DNA of 23,188 bases from Microbotryum silenes-acaulis (lineage: Eukaryota; Basidiomycota; Microbotryomycetes; Microbotryales; Microbotryaceae). Shown piece after piece: positions 12,240-19,863 of the stretch. The translations under genes and the position numbers were made by a program. The notes below the pieces were generated by a model. That model worked only from the letters and a program-made list of their open reading frames with translations. It was not told the DNA's origin and searched no databases. Position 1 is the first letter of the stretch. Each line of letters starts with the position of its first letter. Location of the stretch: positions 1-23,188 of the forward strand of contig QPFY01000066.1 of NCBI GenBank assembly GCA_003665825.1. The letters run 5' to 3'.

Positions 12240-13453
12240 CTGGGGTCCTCAACGTCACCTGAGGCCGACGACCATTTGTCCTCGTCCATGTCGGCAAAGG
12301 TGATCGCTGATATTTGGACGGTCGAGGGGGATTGTCGCTCCGCTGTACAATGCTGCGAGAAATGGCCGGCTTGACCGCAATTAAAACATGCCATGCTGGC
12401 GGGTACCCCACCCGATGCCGGCGAGAACCACGTCTTCCGATCCTTCCACAGGTGGGCCTGTTGCCATTTACCGGCGCGGTCCATCCATCGAGCTCAACGG
12501 ATCTGGGTACGCTCGTCGTCGTTTGCCGTGGACGGGGCGGTGCGTGGCGTTTTCGCAATTGCTCCATAAGTCGCAGTACGAATCGGCGGGGTTGCAACTG
12601 ATGTCGTGCCGGTGTCGTCGGCGATGGCGGCCCAGTTGGTAACCTCATCAAGGGACGGGACAGTTCGTCCGAACCTCCCTATAGTCACAAGTGAGTTATC
12701 CCGATATTCCCGTAGCATACCGGCCCGCACTTCCCGCTTAGCCCCATCACTCAGCGATTGATAAAAGGTGGTGGCGAGTTGAAGGGCCGAAAGGCTGAAG
12801 CTGGTGTTATTGTGCATAAACGCTCGGTACCGAGCACGCCATTCGCCCACATGGTCATAGGCACGAGACGCAGACTGACGGCACCCGTAGAAATCTTGGG
12901 ACACTCGGTCGGCAAAGCCGGGATCCGGCCAACGACATCCTACTGCTGTCATCAGTGACGTCCAGCAATGAGGTCGCTCGTCCCGGACCGCATCCGTCAT
13001 CGTATCAACGGCCCAGTTGTGCGGAGACTGACGGCGCTGGGGCGATGTTGAACGAACGAATAAAGTCGCCACGAGCTGGATGACCCGGTTGGTGGTAAAT
13101 AGGTCGGTGGTCGAAATGTCGCAAAGTAGAGACAAGTACGACTTCCCAAATGTAGTGAAAGTGACCAACCTATCTGGGTTATCCCCGGTCCAAAGCCCTT
13201 CCCGGTCGGGTAATGTCCCTCTCCAACGAGAGCTGATCACCGCCGGGGAAGGGCCGTCCCTTCGTGCGCTGTAAGATTCCCCCCCAGGGGTACGAGCAAG
13301 GGGGTCAGCGGTATTGCCTGAACGTCCCAAAAATGTGTGCGGGGGGACGTCCAGGGGGACCGATCTCACCGGCGTAAACTCCCCGGCCCGAGCTGCGGCT
13401 GGTTCAGAGAATCCGGCCCGCGCCACAGCTGGTTCAGGTGTGTTGAATTTCAT
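12236..13453 (-). pseudogene. Gypsy gag with zinc knuckle and one in-frame stop
   Basis: The likely start is the ATG at 13453 on the minus strand; the frame is open further upstream but without an ATG. The middle (WAVDTMTDAV...FYGCRQSASRAYDHVGEWRARY...LATTFYQSLSDGAKREV) matches the pattern of retrotransposon gag capsid domains. A zinc knuckle CFNCGQAGHFSQHC (CX2CX4HX4C) lies near 12395-12360 and binds RNA. A single TGA at 12494-12496 separates the capsid part from the knuckle in the same frame. A CGA to TGA change would explain it; readthrough is less likely at this internal place. The frame ends at 12236. About 405 codons overall, normal for a chromovirus gag. Confidence 0.78.
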
Positions 13454-13539
13454 TCTACTACAATCCTTCGAACACTTCAACCTTGCGCCGCAACTTACCC
13501 GGCCCGCCCATTTTCTTGCCTCGAGCGCCTTTCGCCTCG

Positions 13540-13735
13540 GCACCTTTTTCGCCGCCGCGCGCCTTCGCCTCGGCGCCTTCGCCTCGGCGCCTTCGCCCTC
13601 GCTGCCAAGCCGCCCCCCCAGTCTTTCGCCTCGGCGCCTTCGCCTTCGCAGCCAAGCCGCCCCCTTGTCTCCGCCTCCGCGCCAGCCTGCTCAACTCACG
13701 CTCGCGCGCCGCCGCCTCCACGCCGGGACTTAGTC
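13540..13735. repeat. GC-rich low-complexity tract upstream of gypsy gag
   Basis: Short degenerate repeats based on CGCCTTCGCCTCGG recur several times, then a longer duplicated piece with CCAAGCCGCCCCC (around 13610 and 13655). The plus strand then has GGGACTTAGTCAGTCC, which recalls the GACTTAG module of the copia LTRs, and GCCGCCCCCTTG is shared with the copia B LTR. On the minus strand a Lys/Arg/Ala-rich frame is open here, but I would not call it a gene. It could be gypsy 5' leader or a decayed LTR. Confidence 0.55.
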
Positions 13736-14292
13736 AGTCCGCACTCTCCAGCCTAGCCGAGCCAACGCCTCCGCCTCGCCACAGCCAGTTTGCCACCGCC
13801 GACCTCATGACCCATCGGCCATGCAGAACATCGCCCACTCATGATGCCCGCGGTTCGCAACCTGAAGCCTGTCGTCACGGATCGCCTCACTCAACAACTC
13901 TGGATCGTGTAGATAAGTTTCCCCTCGTGTCCGTCGTCCAACACGGCATCCCTCAGAGCCTCGATGGTCCACTTGGAGTTCGGTCTTGAAGCTTCGCATT
14001 GTGTTAGCCCAGTTTGTCTTAGCGCGGCCCTTTGCTGGAACCTCACCCGACTTGCGCGCCCTCGCGCCTCTCTTCCTCTTCTCTACCGCTTCCCAACATT
14101 AGCTAGACCGCTAATCTTCGTAGAGAACAGATCGTCCAGCCGCACCGCGTTCGTCTCGTCAGACCGCGCCTGTGCCGCCGCACGACCTCTCCGCCCGGAC
14201 CGTCCGTCGCAACCCTGCCACGTCGACGCTCCTACAGTAGCCCTAGCGGTCGCTACACCAACCTCCCAAGGTCCTGCAGCCTACTTTTAACA
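13736..14292. other. Unassigned stretch between gypsy gag leader and copia-B-family scrap
   Basis: About 560 bp with no recognised element. No gypsy 5' LTR (expected to match 2203-2363) is visible. The part from 14100 to 14290 is pyrimidine-rich on the plus strand and has no coding signal I trust. The right edge is sharp: at 14293 a copia B 3' end begins abruptly. Confidence 0.5.
13805..14081 (-). pseudogene. Possible coding remnant of unknown origin
   Basis: A minus-strand frame of about 92 codons ends with a stop at 13805. It includes KGRAKTNWANTMRSFKTE and, near the end, LSEAIRDDRLQVANRGHHEW. A second frame over the middle reads KWTIEALRDAV and GKLIYTIQ, which looks equally protein-like, as if one or two indels split an older gene. 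I recognise no family. It may be a fragment of another transposon or a host gene. Low confidence that it was ever coding. Confidence 0.22.
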
Positions 14293-14426
14293 GGAACTAG
14301 CGACATGGTGGCCGACATCTTCACCAAGGCTCTCGGCCCTAAGGTGTTCTCGACGCACTGCCACGCCCTCGGCCTTCGCACTCGACACCCGCGGCTTGGG
14401 TCTGCCTCGCATTCGCGTGGGGGGGG
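14293..14426 (+). pseudogene. Copia-B-family pol 3' end fragment
   Basis: Matches copia B from 10914 at a constant offset of 3379. It covers the last RNase H codons ([15 protein letters not shown]...HCHALGL), the tail and the G-run polypurine tract, with a few substitutions. The reading continues into the LTR to 14511, as in copia B. Nothing 5' of this point is present, so it is the scrap of a second B-family copy. Confidence 0.88.
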
Positions 14427-14574
14427 TGTGAAGAGTCCACTCTCAGCTCGACAGGGGCGCCTCGGTCGTTGCGCGCGCCCGCTAGCCCGCCCCCTTGCGG
14501 AGGGGACTTAGACGCGCGCGACTGCCTTAGCGCGCCAGCGATTTCACCCGCGCCTGGGCCTATCCCAGCGCGGG
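14427..14574 (+). repeat. Truncated copia-B-family LTR
   Basis: Starts TGTGAAGAGTCCACTCTC and follows the copia B LTR. It has only one copy of the 65-bp internal repeat, lacks about 28 bp near CGGCTGACTTAGGG, and stops after CCTATCCCAGCGCGG, so the duplicated U5 end is missing. It joins the gypsy LTR fragment at 14575. Confidence 0.85.
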
Positions 14575-14611
14575 TGTCAGGATGACAGCAATACTCGAAG
14601 GAAGCCCCCAA
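14575..14611 (+). repeat. 37-bp fragment of gypsy LTR start, plus orientation
   Basis: TGTCAGGATGACAGC through GCCCCCAA is the reverse complement of 2327-2363, the start of the gypsy LTR. It ends exactly where the copia A 5' LTR begins, as if copia A had inserted here, but the rest of the gypsy LTR does not follow on the far side of copia A. Confidence 0.8.
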
Positions 14612-14842
14612 TGTGAGGAATCCACTCTCCGCTCGGGTCAGGACTTAGGCGCGCGGAGCGAGCCGGGCGCGTCGGCCCAGGACTTGGGGCGCGCGGATCC
14701 CTTACTGTTAGATTCCTATTCATCACTCTTGGCTATAACTACATTGCTGACGTAGTAGAGTTGATCGAATAGGTATGTTGAAATGACGATTCATCACTCT
14801 TGGCTATAACTACATTGCTGACGTAGTAGAGTTGATCGAATA
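14612..14842 (+). repeat. Copia A 5' LTR
   Basis: 231 bp, from TGTGAGGAATCCACTCTCC to TTGATCGAATA, directly followed by a primer-binding site like that of copia B. The U5 end is duplicated with a 71-bp period (56-bp units at 14718 and 14789), separated by TATGTTGAAATGACG. The start and the GACTTAGGCGCGC module resemble the copia B LTR. Confidence 0.88.
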
Positions 14843-14843
14843 G
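14773..14843 (+). other. Intron-like segment at the copia A LTR end
   Basis: Starts GTATGT, a strong fungal donor. CTGAC is at 14818-14822 and AATAG ends at 14843, with 22 nt from branch A to the end. It is 71 nt long. Its removal would leave a single U5 copy and an unchanged primer-binding site, as in copia B. Confidence 0.32.
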
Positions 14844-14855
14844 GTTATAAGCCCA
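14843..14855 (+). promoter_or_regulatory. Copia A primer-binding site
   Basis: GGTTATAAGCCCA follows the LTR directly. It differs from copia B (GGTTATTAGCCCA) at one base, the same base at which both differ from the initiator tRNA-Met arm complement GGTTATGAGCCC. Confidence 0.62.
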
Positions 14856-14935
14856 CGAGCCACCAGCCCCGCCGCTTGCAATTTTTCCCTCGAGCCCAGC
14901 CACTCGAGCCGCCCAGCCCATCGCACCATCGCAGC

Positions 14936-15880
14936 ATGGACAGCTCCCCCGCCCCGCCTTCGCCCCCCAGGGACATCAGCTCCCCTGACCCTTCGATCAG
15001 CGTGCAAATCGCCACGCTACAGGCACAGCTTGCCGCTCTACAGGCCTCACAGCCCCCTGCCGCCGCCGCCGCCACCCCGCCCGTCACTGCCACGCAGGCA
15101 AACACCGCCACCGCATCAAAAGTCGTGTTCCCCAAGCACGCTCGCCTTGACGGGCCTAAGTTGTTTACGAACTGGTTACGTCAACTCTGTCTCGCGCTTC
15201 CAAATCAAGTCCGTGTTACGTTCTTGACGGTGTCATTCCCCCGACGTGGACGGCCGACCAGCTTGCCGCCCGTGACGACGCCGCGCGTGAAATCATCGTT
15301 GGCTCGATCGACTCAGCCGACGTCTCAGCCACCCTCGACACCATCCCCAGCGACGACCTGTCGGCACCACGCATCTTCGCCGCACTCAAGGCTCGTTTCG
15401 CACCGGACGACGCCACTCGCACCCTCGAGTTGTTCGCCCGCCTTTGGACTTCAGGAAGATGCCTGCCTCCGTCGAGGCGTACGACACGTGGCTCCGTGAA
15501 TACATGTCGATCGCGCAGGAAATCCGCGACGCCAAAACCTCGCTCAACGACGTGCTCGCCATGGTCCCACCCTGCCTTGACAGCTTCCGACTCACGTTCA
15601 CGGACGAGCAGCGCAACCAACGCGACCTCCCGGAACTCACGACGCTGACGGACCGCATTCGCATCCAGCTTCGCTCGGCGGGACTCTCGTCATCGCACTC
15701 GGCCATGCTCGCCACCGCCTCCCCTTGTCCCGCCTGCCGCGCCCCCGGCCACCGTCTGCGCGACTGCACCTCACGGGCGACACACCCGCCCGCCGGCCCC
15801 TGCCGCCGCTGCCACAAGAAAAGGTCACTGGGCCCTCGACTGCAAGCACCGGGGCGAACAGAAACACACCGGCGACGACA
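14936..15880 (+). pseudogene. Copia A gag, several frameshifts
   Basis: ATG at 14936, 81 bases after the primer-binding site. The N-terminus is Pro/Ala-rich with a Gln/Leu heptad-like stretch (IATLQAQLAALQAS), then [11 protein letters not shown] as in copia B. The frame is lost near 15215 (one base short), regained in another frame ([11 protein letters not shown]...[14 protein letters not shown]), lost again near 15445, and open from 15444 ([15 protein letters not shown]...) to the zinc-knuckle region. Knuckle 1 is CPACRAPGHRLRDC. Knuckle 2 begins CRRCHKK and is broken by an extra A near 15823. Gag would form the particle and bind RNA. With three or more single-base lesions it is not functional as read. 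Confidence 0.85.
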
Positions 15881-15891
15881 ACCAGGACGAC

Positions 15892-16484
15892 ATGTCTCTC
15901 CCCGCCGCTCAACAGCCTAACGTCGGCTATTTCGCCTCCTGCCTGTTCGCTCGCCGGCAACTCCCAACTGACGCCTTTGTAGTCGACTCGGGCGCCACGG
16001 CACACATGGTCGCCAATCGTTCTCTATTCACGGCTTATTGCCAGACGGCGCACACCAAGATCGGCGGCATTGCCTGCGGTATCACGGCCATCGGCATGGG
16101 GGACGTAGCGTTCGTTGCCAGACCGGACATCCGATCACGCTGCGTGGCGTTCTGCACACGCCGGGCCTCCACGTCAACCTCCTTTCTGTCTCTCGCCTCT
16201 GCGACACCGACCGCGTTCGACTCGCCTTCACCAGCGACGGCATCGACATCGCCAAGGACGGCCAGGCCATTGCTCACGGTACCAGGGTTAACGACGGTCT
16301 CTACCTTTTGGACGCGGATCACACCAAGTGTCAGCAGCTTGCCCTTCTCTCGCGTTCTGAGTCTACCGTGCCCCTGCTTACCCTTCACCGCTGCCTCGGC
16401 CATCTTGCCCCATCCTCTATACAGAAGATGATCGCCGCAGGTTTGCTGGACGGGTTTGGGGCCGGTACAGTGACAAAGACGTAG
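15892..16484 (+). pseudogene. Copia A protease and integrase zinc finger, frameshifted
   Basis: The protease is recognisable by [12 protein letters not shown] (Asp-Ser-Gly-Ala) near 15982, followed by [14 protein letters not shown] one-base change near 16122 moves the frame. It continues with [20 protein letters not shown] and the pre-integrase region [20 protein letters not shown]. The integrase finger begins [16 protein letters not shown] (H-x4-H). Another lost base near 16465 (GGCCGGTACAG) ends this frame at 16484. Order and motifs parallel copia B throughout. Confidence 0.85.
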
Positions 16485-16990
16485 AGGAGTTTGTTTGCAA
16501 TGCTTGCCTTGGTTCCAAAGGCCACCGTCTTCCTTTTCCCGACTCTGAGTCGCATTCCCCCGAGAGACTTGGCCTCGTGCACAGCGATGTCCTTTCGTTC
16601 CCCACTCCGTCCTTGACCGGGAAGCGCTACCTTGTCACATTTCTTGACGACCACTCTCGCAAACTCTGGGCATACGCGATCGATCACAAAAGCGACGTCT
16701 TCCCGACCTTCCAGACTTGGCTCGCCGAAGTGGAGTTAGAGACGAACGCGCGTTTAAAAACCCTTCGCACCGACAACGGCGGGGAGTACCGATCGAACGC
16801 ATTCACGGAGTTCTGCAAGTCCAGGGGCATTCGTCGTCAATACTCTATTCCCTACACACCTCAGCAAAACGGTCGTGCCGAACGTGTCAATCTCTCCATT
16901 GTCGAGGGCATCCTCGCCCTCCTTGCTGACTCCCATCTGCCGGCCACCTTTTGGGATGAAGCGGCTGCGTACTTCGTTTATTGCCAAAAA
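16466..16990 (+). pseudogene. Copia A integrase core
   Basis: The reading resumes at 16466 ([19 protein letters not shown], the C-x2-C of the finger). It shows the DDE triad: HSDVLSFP near 16583, LRTDNGGEY near 16770, and QNGRAERVN near 16868. It breaks near 16984, where TTGCCAAAAAC has one C more than TTGCAAAAAC of the left copy. The downstream half follows in the next frame. The left copy begins inside this domain. Confidence 0.88.
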
Positions 16991-18743
16991 CAGGTGCTCA
17001 CACTCAGCTTTGGCCAAACAGACTCCAGAATCCGTTTGGAACGGCCAACGCACCACCACCACCGCCCTCCACCCGTTCGGCTGCGCGGCCTGGCTCACGG
17101 TCGCGCCGGACCTTCGCAGCAAGCTCGACCCCAAGGCCGCGCGCGTGATCTTCACCGGTTACGACCTCGTCTCCAAGGCTTTCCGTTTCTTCGACCATTC
17201 TACCAACAAGGTTGTGATTGGCCGAAATGCCACCTTCCTCGACGACGACTTCCCCGGCCTCCCAATCAACACGCCCGTCGATGCGGACAACACCGAACGC
17301 CAGTTCGTCATTCCCGCCGACACGCCCGCCCCCGCCGTCAAGACGAGGACCCCACTAGTAAGGTCGGCGCACATGGACGTCTCATCCTCTCTTGATGATT
17401 CTGCCATGAGCGCCGTTGACGTGGCCCCAGGGTACACTGGCGGATCCTTACTTAATTCTACAGATATCAGCCCCTCGCCGTCCCCGTCGCTTGTCCCGCT
17501 TTCGTCGCCCGCCACGTCCTCGGCCGGAGGACCGTCCCTCGATGACTCGGACGACCCGCTTGACCTCCTCAACTCCAACACCGCGGTTCGCCTCAACCTG
17601 ATGGACGTACATCGATCCGACGACGACACCCTGGTGACGCCCGCACCCGCCATTGCCCCCGCTGAACAGCCCTCCGATGACGACTCCCCTGATGAGATCG
17701 ATTTCCTCTCTCGCCACCACCGCGCCTTCATCGCCACAGACGACGACGACCCCACCCTCGACGCCATCGAGCCCGTCAAGTTGATTACTAGCGATCCTCA
17801 GACCTGGCGCGAAGCAATGTCCAGCGACGAGCACGACATCTGGGCTCAGGCTGCCGCCGCCGAGTTCACCGCCATGCGCGACGACTTCAAGGTGTTCACC
17901 ATCGAGCCTCGATCCTCCGTACCGCCGGGCGCCACTATCGTCACCTCCAAGTTCGTCTGGAAGACCAAACGCGACGCACGTGGCGAAGTCACGGGGCACA
18001 AGGCACGCCTTGTAGCGCAAGGTAACCGCCAACGCGACGGCATCGATTTCTCGGAGACTTTCGCACCCGTCGCCCGTTTCTCCTCCATTCGCTGCCTCCT
18101 TGCCCTCGCCGCTGCCAACGGTTACCACGTTCATCAGGCCGACATCGACAAGGCTTACCTCCACGGCGAGCTCGATCACGATATCTGGATGACGACGCCA
18201 CGAGGTTTCGACTTCCCGAGCGATAAGATTCTCCGCCTGCGGCGCTCAATCTACGGTCTCAAGCAGGCCGGTCGCATCTGGAATCGCCACATTGACACAT
18301 CACTCAGGAGTCTCGGGTACAAGGCAACGGGCACTGATCACTGCATTTACTCTCACATTGATGATCAGCAACGGCCCCATTATATCGCCTTGTATGTCGA
18401 CGATCTCCTCATTGTCAGCCCCGCCCTCGACGAGATCGAACGCGTCATCTCCGGCCTCGAACAGCGATACGGCGTCAAACGGCTCGGCCCCGCGGAATAC
18501 ATCCTCGGCATCCAAATCCGCCGCCTGGACGACGGCTCCATTGCCCTATCCCAGGAACGCTACATCATGGACGTGCTCGCCCGGTTTCACTTCGACACCA
18601 CGACACGCGGCGCTACGGTGCCAATGACGCCCGGCCTCTCGCTCACGGCAGTTCCGGGTCAGGGAACGGAGCGCATTCGATCGTGGTACCTACAAGCCAT
18701 TGGCTCCCTCTATTCGATCAACTCTACTACGTCAGCGATGTAG
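16985..18743 (+). pseudogene. Copia A integrase C-terminus, linker and truncated RT (right copy)
   Basis: From the frame break at 16984 one frame runs to 18743. It covers the integrase C-terminal region ([20 protein letters not shown]), the intron-like block, the acidic linker ([21 protein letters not shown]) and RT with [29 protein letters not shown] and YVDD near 18394. Unlike the left copy, the linker frame is intact, with the Cs missing at 808-821 present here. RT ends at WYLQAIGSL, then an antisense LTR from 18711 supplies the last codons and stop. RNase H is absent. Confidence 0.9.
17358..17463 (+). other. Intron-like conserved block in copia A (right copy)
   Basis: Same 106 nt as 523-628, GTAAGG to TCTACAG, with no difference between the two copies. 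See the copia B copy at 8977-9082 for the comparison. Confidence 0.4.
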
Positions 18744-19039
18744 TTATAGCCAAGAGTGATCAATCTCATTTCAACATACCTATTCGATCAACTCTACTAC
18801 GTCAGCGATGTAGTTATAGCCAAGAGTGATGAATAGGAATCTAACAGTAAGGGAGCCGCGCGCTCCAAGTCCTCAGCCAGCGAGCCTCGGGGCTGAGCCA
18901 ATGTGCCAGGCTCGCTGCGCGCGCCTAAGTCCTGGGCCGATGCGCCCGGCTCGCTCCGCGCGCCTAAGCCCTGGGCCGATGCGCCCGGCTCGCTCCGCGC
19001 GCCTAAGTCCTGACCCGAGTGGAGAGTGGATTCCTCACA
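18711..19039 (-). repeat. Copia A LTR in antisense orientation (right copy)
   Basis: Copy of 1875-2202, one base longer (an extra G near 18892). It ends TCCTCACA at 19039 and is followed by the gypsy LTR remnant. With 14612-14842 it forms an inverted pair around the truncated copia A. Confidence 0.88.
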
Positions 19040-19199
19040 CTGGGCGCATCGAACCCTCGACCACCGAGTGCGCGCCCACGCGCCTCACGCCTACGCCATC
19101 ACGCCGACGATGCTTGAAACAAGGCAAGCATCCGGTCAAGTCAACTCTACCCGCATATAGCCTTGGGGGCTTCCTTCGAGTATTGCTGTCATCCTGACA
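19040..19199 (-). repeat. Remnant of the gypsy 3' LTR (right copy)
   Basis: Copy of 2203-2363, one base shorter (CGCATATAG against CGCAATATAG). The minus-strand start TGTCAGG is at 19199. The G-rich tract and pol stop lie just beyond. Confidence 0.7.
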
Positions 19200-19220
19200 C
19201 TGTCCCCCCCAGAAGGAAGT

Positions 19221-19863
19221 CTACCGTGCGACGAGGCGGCGGTTCGAGCGATCGAGGCGCGCAAAGTAGGCGTCGAGGACGGACGGATGGTCCAGGCGAA
19301 GGGACTGCTCCGACATCCAAGTATCGTCGGTGTCGTTACGGCCTACCCATCGAACCAAGAACGAACGAGCGCCCCGAGCGTTCCGCCGATCGCGAACAAT
19401 CCGTTCCGGAATCGCAGAGTTGTCGGCCGCGTCGGCTACATCTTCGACAAAAAGAACTGCGGGGTCACGCCCAGGGAACCTTTCAGCATCATTCTCAATG
19501 TAAGGCCGAAGGAGTCGAGCATGGAAGCGATTGTGCACTCGCGACATCGCTGGAGGGAGCTCGAGGTCGTAGCTGGATGTTGCCGGAATTGCCGCTCGAA
19601 TACAGAAAGGGCCGATGTAGCGCGGCAACAACTTCGACTTCATCCCTTCAGGAACTGCCAGATTCTTTGTCGAAAGGTAGACGTAACTGCCGGTCCGAAA
19701 GGCGGGGTCATCCGGGCGTCGACGCTTGTTGGCCTGATATGACTGGTCGAGGCGTGCTCCAATGATCGCATCCGTCACATCGAGGTTCCGTAATTGTCGG
19801 ATCCGAGCAAACGCTTCCGCACGAGGGACATCCGAAACAGGCCAGGAATCGGTGGGCCATTGT
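19221..19863 (-). pseudogene. Gypsy integrase C-terminus and chromodomain (right copy)
   Basis: Open on the minus strand from the 8-bp deletion at 19863/19864 to the stop at 19221. It includes WPTDSWPVSDVPRAEAF, KLLPRYIGPF and the chromodomain-like SFLVRWVGRN...DTWMSEQSL. The C-run near 19645 is intact here, so this tail is whole, while in the left copy it is split. It is out of frame with the integrase core because of the 8-bp loss. Confidence 0.83.

Noticed and set aside
13455..13498. Possible 44-nt intron just before gypsy gag (GTAAGT donor, TAG acceptor on the minus strand)
   Set aside because: Donor and acceptor are good, but there is no convincing branch site and it is shorter than usual; kept only as a remark.
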